Positions 17,606 to 25,244 of a stretch of 64,000 nucleotides of DNA are shown piece by piece. Source of the stretch: Segetibacter koreensis DSM 18137. GTDB taxonomy: Bacteria > Bacteroidota > Bacteroidia > Chitinophagales > Chitinophagaceae. Numbering within the stretch: position 1 is the stretch's first letter; each line of letters starts with the position of its first letter. The position numbers and the translations under genes were made by a program. The notes under the pieces were generated by a model, which saw nothing but the letters and a program-made list of their open reading frames with translations, was not told where the DNA came from and did no database searches. The DNA lies in the NCBI RefSeq assembly GCF_000374045.1, contig NZ_KB893359.1:124001-188000 (forward strand), written 5' to 3'.

Positions 17606-18514
17606 TTGAATAAATTTATAAGGGCATTTTTTTATGGAAATATATTTTTAGGAATATGCGCGGTAGCACTTTGTATTGAAACAAACCTGCTTACCAATAT
17701 TTCTTTAAATATATTTCCTTTTTATCTGCTTATTTTCTTTTGTACCTGTATTTACTACACCATGATTTATGTCAGAAGCGTAGGTGCAAAAAATTATAAC
17801 GACAGAACTTTATGGTATAGAAAAAATCTAATTGCTATAAAGACGACCCTTAAATATTCAATTGTTCTTGCTTTTATATTCCTTTCCTTCCTGGTATGGA
17901 AAAATCTTCACACCTTTCTTTTACTATCGCCGTTACAATTTCTTCTCATCCTTGCTTTTCCATTGATAGCAGGGTGGTACACATTTGCGCCAAGGTTATT
18001 TCGCATTAGAAAAATAAGACAAATAGGCTGGATAAAACCTTTCGTTGTAGGTTTGACATGGGCCGGATGGGTAACAATTTATCCTGTAATTATATGGAAC
18101 GTACAAAGAAGCCTTTTGCCAACCTTCACTCTTTTCTCTTTACTATTATTATGGCTTGAGAATTTCCTGTTTTTTTCTGTTAATGCCATCATTTTTGATA
18201 TTAAAGATTACCGGACCGACTCTCGCCATCATTTAAATACCTACCCGGTACTCTTGGGAATAAGAAATACTTTTCGTTTTATAGTGATACCCGTCACTAT
18301 ATTAAACCTGGTAGTATTTTTCCTTTTTCAATGGCAGGAAAACTTCTCTTTGGTGCAAACATTCATTCAGCTAATACCATATTTGCTTTTAATTCTTATA
18401 ATTGTAAAGTACCGCCAGGGAAGAAGTGTTTTATATTATCTTGTTGCCGTAGATGGTCTTGTATTTGCAAAAGCACTATGTGGTATAACAAGTATTTTAT
18501 TTTTTAAAAAGTAA
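17606..18514 (+). CDS. Polytopic membrane protein, UbiA prenyltransferase-like
   Basis: 302 residues from a TTG start at 17606, 10 bp after the previous stop; no earlier ATG is in frame. About eight hydrophobic segments span the protein. A loop near residue 200 carries FDIKDYRTDSRHHLNTYPVLLG, which matches the second Asp-rich motif (DxxxD) of UbiA prenyltransferases. The first motif (NDxxD, between helices 2 and 3) is not convincing here: the corresponding loop reads KNYNDRTLWYRKN. UbiA enzymes transfer prenyl chains to aromatic acceptors, using both motifs to hold Mg-diphosphate. This could be a diverged or non-catalytic member. It is translationally close to the M42 gene. Confidence 0.6.
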   Translation: MNKFIRAFFYGNIFLGICAVALCIETNLLTNISLNIFPFYLLIFFCTCIYYTMIYVRSVGAKNYNDRTLWYRKNLIAIKTTLKYSIVLAFIFLSFLVWKNLHTFLLLSPLQFLLILAFPLIAGWYTFAPRLFRIRKIRQIGWIKPFVVGLTWAGWVTIYPVIIWNVQRSLLPTFTLFSLLLLWLENFLFFSVNAIIFDIKDYRTDSRHHLNTYPVLLGIRNTFRFIVIPVTILNLVVFFLFQWQENFSLVQTFIQLIPYLLLILIIVKYRQGRSVLYYLVAVDGLVFAKALCGITSILFFKK

Positions 18515-18517
18515 TAA

Positions 18518-19636
18518 ATGTCTAAAGAAAAAAAAGAAAAAAGGAAAAAAGAAGCTATTATGAATGATCTTTCACACACCTTTTTACGAAATTACCTAAA
18601 CAATCCATCACCTGTAGGATTTGAGTCAGGAGGCCAAAGATTATGGCTTGAATATCTACAACCATATATTGATGAAAAATTCACTGACCCATACGGGACA
18701 GCAGTTGGAATTATAAACCCAAATCAGCCGTTTAAGGTAGTAATCGAAGCTCATGCGGATGAAATAAGTTGGTTTGTAAATTACGTTACAGATGCAGGTT
18801 TAATCTACCTAAAGAGAAATGGTGGTGTCGATCACCAGATAGCGCCAAGTAAAAGAGTGGTTATTCATGGCAAAAAGGGACCGGTAAAGGCAGTGTTTGG
18901 TTGGCCTGCAATTCACACTCGTTTATCAAATCCTGAACAAAAGGAAACTGCACCAAAAGTTGATAATCTGTGGCTCGACTGCGGAGCAAGAAACAAAAAA
19001 GAAGTGGAAGACCTGGGTGTACATGTAGGTGCCGTGATTACGTACGAAGAAGGTTTTGAAGAACTGTCATACGATTATTATGTATGTCGTGCCATGGATA
19101 ACCGTATCGGTGGATTTATGATTGCGGAGGTAGCCCGTTTGCTAAAAGAAAATAATGTTCAACTCCCCTATTCACTCTATATAGTTAACGCCGTGCAGGA
19201 AGAGATAGGCCTGAGAGGTGCAGAAATGATTGCTCGCCGTATTAAACCAAATGTAGCCATCATTACCGACGTAACACACGATACAACTACTCCGATGATA
19301 AATAAAATGATAGAAGGAGATTGCAGTTGCGGTAAAGGGCCTTCTCTTGCTTACGGACCAGCAGTTCATAACATGCTTTTAAATATTGTACAGGATGTAG
19401 CTGAGAAGTCAGAGATACCTGTGCAACTAAGAGCAATAAGCCGCAGTACTGGAACTGATACTGATAGTTTTGCTTATGCAAATGATGGTTGCCCTTCAGT
19501 TTTGATATCAATTCCACTTCGTTATATGCATACTACTGTCGAAATGCTGCACAAAAACGATATTGAAAATACTATTCGCCTTATGTATCAGACTCTGTTA
19601 GCTTTAACTCCTGACACTAATCTTAGTTATTTGTAA
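18518..19636 (+). CDS. M42-family metallo-aminopeptidase
   Basis: 372 residues; ATG at 18518, 3 bp after the previous gene, with an alternative ATG at 18560 where the family similarity begins. The di-metal ligands are visible: EAHADE, CRAMDNRIGG (bridging Asp), NAVQEEIGLRGAE (catalytic Glu pair), ITDVTHD and a late His in RYMHTTVEML. M42 enzymes form large dodecameric cytoplasmic aminopeptidases that trim peptides. Length is normal for the family. Its pairing with a membrane UbiA-like protein is probably only an operon of convenience. Confidence 0.92.
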   Translation: MSKEKKEKRKKEAIMNDLSHTFLRNYLNNPSPVGFESGGQRLWLEYLQPYIDEKFTDPYGTAVGIINPNQPFKVVIEAHADEISWFVNYVTDAGLIYLKRNGGVDHQIAPSKRVVIHGKKGPVKAVFGWPAIHTRLSNPEQKETAPKVDNLWLDCGARNKKEVEDLGVHVGAVITYEEGFEELSYDYYVCRAMDNRIGGFMIAEVARLLKENNVQLPYSLYIVNAVQEEIGLRGAEMIARRIKPNVAIITDVTHDTTTPMINKMIEGDCSCGKGPSLAYGPAVHNMLLNIVQDVAEKSEIPVQLRAISRSTGTDTDSFAYANDGCPSVLISIPLRYMHTTVEMLHKNDIENTIRLMYQTLLALTPDTNLSYL

Positions 19637-19724
19637 ACAACCTTTTTGGTACTTTTTTTTAAAAATTGGTCCGATTCGGTTATTATAAAGTCTTTAAGAA
19701 CCGCAAGGGTATCAGCAACATAAA

Positions 19725-19732
19725 TACTTTTG
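19725..19732 (+). promoter_or_regulatory. -7 promoter element TACTTTTG before a candidate small RNA
   Basis: Exact TAnnTTTG in a region without genes. The predicted start (~19739) lies ~160 nt before a strong terminator. No clear -33 TTTG. Confidence 0.35.
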
Positions 19733-19738
19733 ATATGT

Positions 19739-19898
19739 AATTATCCAATATTTCTTATAAAGAACTCTATTATTCAATATCTTAGAAAAGGCATTAATCC
19801 AAAAAACTTGAAAGCCTTTTTGTAATCCTTTTATCGGAAAAACCAGTAATTGTACAGGAGAACAAAAAAATTTATCCCGCTCAAAAGGCGGGATTTTT
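19739..19898 (+). ncRNA. Candidate small RNA (~160 nt)
   Basis: A promoter-like element (19725-19732) and an intrinsic terminator (19874-19898) bracket 160 nt with no credible reading frame. Inside, AAAAGGC (19786-19792) can pair with GCCTTTT (19814-19820), giving one more hairpin. The terminator is 238 bp past the M42 stop, unusually far for that gene's own terminator. I do not recognise the RNA family. It could instead be a long 3' untranslated region. Confidence 0.35.
19874..19898 (+). terminator. Intrinsic terminator
   Basis: ATCCCGC (19874-19880) pairs with GCGGGAT (19888-19894), followed by TTTT; an A-run precedes it, so it may work both ways. Confidence 0.85.
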
Positions 19899-20106
19899 AT
19901 TTATATGAAATATTGTGAAAAATAAAGTTAGAATAGCTGTCAGATAGCTACACATTAAACCTGAAGAACGCGAAATTCAACCGGGACAAAGTAATCGATT
20001 TGAAAAGTTGGGAACGAATTTCGTTTACTGCTGCATTTTTTTTGCTAATCAACTTTTCATAACACTAAAAAAATAATTTATTTTCTATGAAGATTAAAAA
20101 GGGAAA
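19899..20106. other. Intergenic spacer, nothing recognised
   Basis: AT-rich DNA between the orphan terminator and the terminator of the tRNA gene. I see no reading frame, repeat or promoter match. Confidence 0.4.
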
Positions 20107-20132
20107 TAAAAAAAGCCTCGATTGAGGCTTTT
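20107..20132 (-). terminator. Intrinsic terminator of the tRNA gene
   Basis: AAAAGCCTC (20111-20119) pairs with GAGGCTTTT (20124-20132); on the minus strand a T-run follows. It sits a few bases after the tRNA 3' end. Confidence 0.9.
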
Positions 20133-20138
20133 AACGCG

Positions 20139-20210
<72 letters not shown>

Positions 20211-20220
20211 CTATGGGTTG

Positions 20221-20252
20221 CAAATGTAAGGGGATGTGAATTACCTGCCAAA
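20221..20252 (-). promoter_or_regulatory. Promoter of the initiator tRNA gene
   Basis: On the minus strand TTTG (20249-20252), 20 bases, then TACATTTG (20221-20228): a complete match to the Bacteroidota housekeeping promoter. Transcription should start about 3 nt before the tRNA 5' end. Confidence 0.85.
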
Positions 20253-20279
20253 CATTTTATTTATCTTTTGATTTTTTTT

Positions 20280-21008
20280 TTAATCCTCATTTCCGCTTCG
20301 GCTTTTTATGCTTCCTCCCCCACTCGTATTTAATGTTTTACCAACACCTGTACCTTTATAATAGATAGTAGCACCTCCGGTTGCATCAGCAGTCAGTTCC
20401 CCCTTTATAGTCACTCTTATGCTAGATGCCCCTGAAGATGAAGCCTTGCATTTATCAATAATTAAATCATAACTGTTTACTTTGCATGCACCGCTCGCGT
20501 CTATTGTACCTTCATCTACGGTACCTGCTAACTTTACAACGGACGCGCCACTAACGTCGATATTCAACTTGTTTAAGTTTACGATGCCTTTCACTTCGCT
20601 TGCCCCGGATACATCCATCTTAATTTCATCACTTTTCAAAGTACCGCTTATACTTACATAAGAGGCACCGGAAACATCAAGTCGGTTAAGGTCTGTCACA
20701 GTTACGTATGCTCTTAATTTTCGGTCTGTCCAGTTAAAACCATTCCAAACTCCCCCTTCAACTGATATTCGTAAAACTCCTCCTCTTACTTCTGTTCTAA
20801 TCTTATTATTATATTTAGCGTCGCCTGCACTAACAGCGACGGCCGTTGTACTGCCCTGAGAAAGATATAATGAAACTGCCCCCGATACCTCTATGCCATT
20901 AAATTTTTCTACTGTACGAACTTCTGCATTTTCATCGTACACGACATTTTGAGCCTTAACAGTAGCTGCACCTGCAATCATTAATATAAATAAAACAAAA
21001 TTCCTCAT
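20280..21008 (-). CDS. DUF2807 (GIN domain) exported protein
   Basis: 242 residues. Signal peptide at 1-19 (LFILMIAGAATVKAQ). The mature protein is a right-handed beta-helix-like stack of short repeats with SGAS steps: RLDVSGASYVSI, KMDVSGASEVKG, NIDVSGASVVKL, TIDASGACKVNS, KASSSGASSIRV. This and the opening NVVYDENAEVRTVEKFNGIEVSGAVSLYL are characteristic of the head GIN domain (DUF2807), abundant in Bacteroidota and of unknown function, probably at the cell surface. It ends 70 bp before the tRNA gene and is divergent from the thiamine receptor. Confidence 0.9.
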   Translation of the reverse strand: MRNFVLFILMIAGAATVKAQNVVYDENAEVRTVEKFNGIEVSGAVSLYLSQGSTTAVAVSAGDAKYNNKIRTEVRGGVLRISVEGGVWNGFNWTDRKLRAYVTVTDLNRLDVSGASYVSISGTLKSDEIKMDVSGASEVKGIVNLNKLNIDVSGASVVKLAGTVDEGTIDASGACKVNSYDLIIDKCKASSSGASSIRVTIKGELTADATGGATIYYKGTGVGKTLNTSGGGSIKSRSGNED

Positions 21009-21077
21009 TATTTACTTTTTATACAATTAAACGGTAATGACAGAAGAAAGTTACAGAAGTATTCAACTTTTCCAGCT

Positions 21078-21085
21078 TATTTTTG
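21078..21085 (+). promoter_or_regulatory. -7 promoter element TATTTTTG before the THI-box
   Basis: Exact TAnnTTTG. The predicted transcription start (~21092) coincides with the start of an 18-bp palindrome and lies just upstream of the riboswitch. No -33 TTTG seen. Confidence 0.5.
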
Positions 21086-21091
21086 CATTAT

Positions 21092-21109
21092 AGAAACCGG
21101 CCGGTTTCT
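21092..21109. repeat. Perfect 18-bp palindrome at the predicted 5' end of the riboswitch transcript
   Basis: AGAAACCGGCCGGTTTCT is its own reverse complement. In RNA it would form a GC-rich 5' hairpin abutting P1 of the riboswitch; in DNA it could be an operator. Confidence 0.8.
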
Positions 21110-21188
21110 TCCCGGGGTGCTAAGAGTAAATACTCAAGGCTGAGATTAAACCCGTAGAACCTGAACAGGGTAATTCCTGCGAAGGGAA
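21109..21188 (+). promoter_or_regulatory. TPP riboswitch (THI-box)
   Basis: All conserved THI-box blocks are present in order: GGGGTGC (21114-21120), CTGAGA (21140-21145), ACCCG (21150-21154), AACCTGA (21158-21164), GGGTAAT (21168-21174) and CCTGCGAAGGGA (21176-21187). P1 is formed by TTCCC (21109-21113) and GGGAA (21184-21188). It senses thiamine pyrophosphate and switches off the downstream receptor. No U-tract terminator lies between it and the ATG at 21267; two TTCCC segments (21227-21231 and 21234-21238) could pair with the 3' strand of P1 as an alternative fold, suggesting control of translation. Confidence 0.96.
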
Positions 21189-21266
21189 GGTGTCAAACTT
21201 TTACTATTGCCCTCTCCTGTCTGCATTTCCCTGTTCCCAAATTATTTAACCAGGAAAACTAAAAAA

Positions 21267-23687
21267 ATGAAGAAATTTTTGGGGACAGCCATTGCTATAT
21301 GTGGCGTATTTATTAGCAGTGCCCAGTACACTATTAAAGGTTTTGTATTACACGAACAAACAAAACAACCTGTTGAAGAAGCAACTGTATCACTCGACCA
21401 AGATGGGAAAAACATAGGTGTACAAAATACAGACAGTAAAGGCTACTATGAATTTAAGCGCTTAAAGAAAAATGGCGTCTATCAAATAACGGTAGAGCAT
21501 GTCAGTATGAAAAAAAGAACAATTGATGTAACGGCTGAAGATGAAGTAACAACTGCTAATGTTGCATTAAGTAACTATGCTTACTTTCTCGAACCACTTG
21601 AAATAAAATCGCTAAGAGCTTCAGATAAAGCTCCTTTTGCAAAAACAAATATTTCAGCCAAGGAGATTGCAAAAAATAACATAGGGCAAGACCTACCGTT
21701 TCTGCTGAATCAGACACCCAGCGTAGTAATTAATTCTGACGCCGGCAACGGCATTGGCTATACTGGCATTCGCATTCGTGGAAGCGATGCAACGCGAATC
21801 AACATGACTATTAATGGAATTCCATACAACGATGCGGAAAGCCAGGGATCGTATTTTGTTGACCTGCCTGATATTGCATCATCGGTCAACTCCATCCAAA
21901 TACAGCGCGGAGTGGGAACCAGCAGCAATGGCGCAGGCGCATTTGGCGCGAGTCTTAATTTAAGCACCAATGAATTTAATGAAAAGGCTTATGGAGAAAT
22001 TAATAACAGCTATGGCTCTTTTAACTCGTGGAAAAACACAGTGAAGGCGGGTACTGGTCTTATTAACGACCATTTTACTGTAGATGCGAGAGTAAGCCGC
22101 ATAAGTAGCGACGGATTTATTGACCGGGCTTCAACTGATATGAAATCTTTATATTTTTCTACCGCCTACATTACCAAAAAATCAACTGTACGTTTTAATT
22201 TCATAACCGGTAAAGAAAAAACATACCAGGCATGGAATGGTATACCCGAGAGCGTTCTGGCCACAGACCGCACTTACAATTCTGCAGGTACGGAAAAACC
22301 TGGACAGCCATATTCCAACGAAACTGATAATTACATTCAAGATCATTTTCAGTTGTTCTTCAATCATTCTTTCAATGATTATTTATCTTTTAATACTGCA
22401 TTTTTTTTAAGCAAAGGCAGGGGCTATTACGAGCAATACAAAGGAGTAGAAGCTGAAACTGCCGCTGGAAGTACCTCAGCGACATCCTTTGAAAATTATG
22501 GATTACCGAATCCAGTGTTTGGTAATGATACCATAACTAATACAGATCTCGTCAGGCAATTATGGCTCGACAACAAATATTACGGTCAGATTTTTTCTTT
22601 ACAATACAAAAAGAACAGCGACCGCTTGACGGTTGGTGGAGGATGGAATCACTATGATGGCCAGCATTATGGAAGCATTATTTGGGCCAACGTAGGCATA
22701 CCTAAAGATTATCGTTGGTACGATTTAAATGCCTTAAAAACTGATGTAAATGTTTACTCGAAATGGGAACATTCTTTGAACAGGCACCTTGACCTCTATG
22801 CAGACATCCAATACAGAAAAGTTCATTATACTATGAATGGTTTTGAACACAATCCAACTGTTTTGGTTACGAGATATTTTAATTTCATTAATCCTAAAGC
22901 AGGAATCACTTACAGTAATAATGGTTTACAGGCTTTTTTTAGTTATGCATTGGGAAACAAAGAGCCGAACAGAGACGATTTTGAAGCCGGCATTGCACGT
23001 CAGCCGAAAGCTGAGACACTTCATGATTTTGAATTAGGAGTAGAGAAAAGAACATCAGGAGCAAGTCTTGGCGCAACATTTTATTATATGTTGTACAAAA
23101 ACCAGCTTATTTTGACCGGCCAGATCAATGACGTTGGGGCATACACTCGCGTAAATGTTCCAAAAAGCTACCGGATGGGGATAGAATTGCAGGGAAAAGC
23201 AAATCTTGCAAAATGGATAAACGCCGCAGCAAACGTTACAATTAGTAAAAACAAAATCAAACATTCAGATGAATATGTTGACGATTATGACAGCGGTGGA
23301 CAAATTTTGATTAATCATAAAAATACTGCTATTTCATTTTCTCCTTCAGTTATCAGCGGCGTTACCATTAATCTGCTACCCATTAAAAATGCAGAAATAA
23401 GTTTGTTAAGCAAATATGTAAGCAGGCAATACATGGATAATACAGAAGATATTAACCGCAGCTTACAACCATACTTTGTTCAGGATGCAAGGCTTACTTA
23501 CACTATTAAAAACAAATTATTCAGAGAGTGGAGTTTAATAGCTTCAGTATACAACATTTTTAATAAAAAATATGAACCTAACGGTTACACGTATAGCTAT
23601 ATATTCACCGGCAAAACTACCACAGAAAATTACTTTTTTCCTATGGCGGGGACCAATTTTATGGCAGGAATAAATGTAAGATTATAG
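21267..23687 (+). CDS. TonB-dependent outer membrane receptor, predicted thiamine transporter
   Basis: 806 residues from ATG 21267; the open frame begins upstream at 21207, inside the leader. Signal peptide 1-20 (FLGTAIAICGVFISSAQ). A carboxypeptidase-regulatory-like domain follows (YTIKGFVLHEQTKQPVEEA...), then the plug with LNQTPSVVINSDAGNGIGYTG and IRIRGSDATRINMTINGIP, then a 22-strand barrel ending in the aromatic-rich FMAGINVRL. Being directly behind a TPP riboswitch, its substrate is predicted to be thiamine or a phosphorylated or precursor form; riboswitch-linked TonB receptors of this kind are known in Bacteroidetes. Energy would come from an ExbBD-TonB complex such as that encoded at 60637-63689. 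Confidence 0.95.
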   Translation: MKKFLGTAIAICGVFISSAQYTIKGFVLHEQTKQPVEEATVSLDQDGKNIGVQNTDSKGYYEFKRLKKNGVYQITVEHVSMKKRTIDVTAEDEVTTANVALSNYAYFLEPLEIKSLRASDKAPFAKTNISAKEIAKNNIGQDLPFLLNQTPSVVINSDAGNGIGYTGIRIRGSDATRINMTINGIPYNDAESQGSYFVDLPDIASSVNSIQIQRGVGTSSNGAGAFGASLNLSTNEFNEKAYGEINNSYGSFNSWKNTVKAGTGLINDHFTVDARVSRISSDGFIDRASTDMKSLYFSTAYITKKSTVRFNFITGKEKTYQAWNGIPESVLATDRTYNSAGTEKPGQPYSNETDNYIQDHFQLFFNHSFNDYLSFNTAFFLSKGRGYYEQYKGVEAETAAGSTSATSFENYGLPNPVFGNDTITNTDLVRQLWLDNKYYGQIFSLQYKKNSDRLTVGGGWNHYDGQHYGSIIWANVGIPKDYRWYDLNALKTDVNVYSKWEHSLNRHLDLYADIQYRKVHYTMNGFEHNPTVLVTRYFNFINPKAGITYSNNGLQAFFSYALGNKEPNRDDFEAGIARQPKAETLHDFELGVEKRTSGASLGATFYYMLYKNQLILTGQINDVGAYTRVNVPKSYRMGIELQGKANLAKWINAAANVTISKNKIKHSDEYVDDYDSGGQILINHKNTAISFSPSVISGVTINLLPIKNAEISLLSKYVSRQYMDNTEDINRSLQPYFVQDARLTYTIKNKLFREWSLIASVYNIFNKKYEPNGYTYSYIFTGKTTTENYFFPMAGTNFMAGINVRL

Positions 23688-23707
23688 ACATTCATCAAAA
23701 CTAATAA

Positions 23708-23738
23708 AAAAGAGGTTGGATCTACAACCTCTTTTTTA
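23708..23738 (+). terminator. Intrinsic terminator of the TonB-dependent receptor gene
   Basis: AAAAGAGGTTG (23708-23718) pairs with CAACCTCTTTT (23725-23735), then T residues. The stem core is the same as in the terminator at 5563-5592. Confidence 0.9.
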
Positions 23739-24033
23739 TTAGTGAATATTTCTACAAGCTATTTACAATTCTGGCATGATACAATAACTCTTGATTAACT
23801 AAGCATTTGATCCCTTTATACGTTTTTAAATATTTTCAACCTTTCACAAATGATATCCCTACTGGTATTAGTCATTTTTGCAACGATTCACCACCTTACT
23901 CTTATCCTATTACCTAATAGAAGTTTCACCTTACATTCAAATAGACTTTATTTCTACTTATTTGCACTTCAGCTCCTATCTTATAAAAAACGTCCAGAAG
24001 GTAAATGTGGTTAAAATGAGATATCGAAAAAAT
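23739..24033. other. Intergenic region with no recognised feature
   Basis: Lies between the receptor and gldN terminators. A 71-codon plus-strand frame across it runs into the gldN terminator and has no protein-like character. Confidence 0.5.
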
Positions 24034-24071
24034 AAAAAAGCCATCCTAAAAATTACTTTAAAGGATGGCTT
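24034..24071 (-). terminator. Intrinsic terminator of the gldKLMN operon
   Basis: AAGCCATCCT (24038-24047) pairs with AGGATGGCTT (24062-24071), with a T-run on the minus strand. It is 19 bp after the gldN stop. Confidence 0.88.
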
Positions 24072-24089
24072 AATAAAAAGACTTAACAA

Positions 24090-25229
24090 TTAATAAGACC
24101 AAAGATCCTGCTCGTAGTTAAATATCTTTTCTTTAATATTATCGCCTTCTAATAACCTAAATAAAGGATCTTTAATATACTCTTTAAGGCTTCTGTCAAA
24201 GGCATTATCAATGGTTGACTTTGTTATATAACTGCTGAAAAAACGACTTTCAAACAATTCTTCCCAGCTCATACGTCCTGCATAGTTTTTACCATTATAC
24301 ACTTCATATTTGGCCAAAGTAGGACGCAAGTCAGGATAGTATGCCCAAAATAAAGTAACGTCACCAACATCGACGCCGGTAGAAGTATACTTTCTCATTA
24401 CTGGAGCTATCCCTAATATTCTTACAAACATTCTGGAAGATTCTTTATCAAAAATCCATTCTTCCTTAAGTCGAAAACGATAGATAGAATCAGGTTCAAT
24501 CATTCTTTGTCTTGCCTGGTAACCGGTTACCTCCCCGTTGATATCTACAACAGGAACTGTATCCATCCCTCCTGTAATCGTCTGCGCAACCTGTTCCTTT
24601 GTTAAAGGAGTGGTGAACCGGTCATCTTCTCCGCTAAATACAGTAATATCACCTGATTGAATTGCATTGTAAAGAATAGAGATAAAACGCTGGTTTCCGT
24701 TGTCTTCATTAGCAGCGTACCGAAAAGGAAGGTTTAATTTTTCCCGGGTATCTATTTCTCTCCAAACCCTCTGCCGGTAAACAGCGTCATCCTCGCGTAT
24801 GTTTTCATAGGCAAGTGGAACTCTGTCTCTCACCAATTGCCTTTCTACCGCATTATCATTACGTAGTGAAGGAGCTACAGAATCACCAATTCCACTGCCG
24901 CTACTCTTCATAACTGTTACTGGTAGATTTGAGTTAATGGGTTGCGCGCCTCCGGTAGCAGCTGCCTGCGTTCCACTGTTTCCATAACCACTCTGGTTAC
25001 CATAACCGCTTGGGGCTGTAGTTGTTCCCTTCTTTTTAGTGGTATCGCCAATGGCACTGTTGGTAGTGTACCCACTGTTGCCATAACCAGTATTTCCATA
25101 TCCGCTACCTGCCCTCGTTCTTGCGGCACGGGTTCCACTGGTACGTGGTTTTTTCTGAGCATTAACACCAGCAGCAACTAAAAAAGACATTAATAGTGCT
25201 ACCCCTGTTTTAAACATTCTCGTTTTCAT
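24090..25229 (-). CDS. gldN: Gliding motility / type IX secretion protein GldN
   Basis: 379 residues, last gene of the gldKLMN set. Signal peptide 1-24 (GVALLMSFLVAAGVNAQ). Residues ~30-105 are low complexity, with GYGNTGYGNSGY and later SGYGNQSGYGNSG repeats separated by a KKKGTTT basic patch, longer than usual for GldN. The conserved domain begins near 125 (AVERQLVRDRVPLAYENIREDDAVYRQRVWREID) and ends LRPTLAKYEVYNGKN...MSWEELFESRFFSSYI. GldN/PorN is a periplasmic protein that forms the type IX secretion ring with the lipoprotein GldK (PorK). It starts 15 bp after gldM. Confidence 0.95.
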   Translation of the reverse strand: MKTRMFKTGVALLMSFLVAAGVNAQKKPRTSGTRAARTRAGSGYGNTGYGNSGYTTNSAIGDTTKKKGTTTAPSGYGNQSGYGNSGTQAAATGGAQPINSNLPVTVMKSSGSGIGDSVAPSLRNDNAVERQLVRDRVPLAYENIREDDAVYRQRVWREIDTREKLNLPFRYAANEDNGNQRFISILYNAIQSGDITVFSGEDDRFTTPLTKEQVAQTITGGMDTVPVVDINGEVTGYQARQRMIEPDSIYRFRLKEEWIFDKESSRMFVRILGIAPVMRKYTSTGVDVGDVTLFWAYYPDLRPTLAKYEVYNGKNYAGRMSWEELFESRFFSSYITKSTIDNAFDRSLKEYIKDPLFRLLEGDNIKEKIFNYEQDLWSY

Positions 25230-25244
25230 AACTGCAAATATTTA

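Noticed and set aside
23878-24093. 71-codon plus-strand frame
   Set aside because: It runs through the gldN terminator hairpin into the end of gldN and has no protein-like composition.
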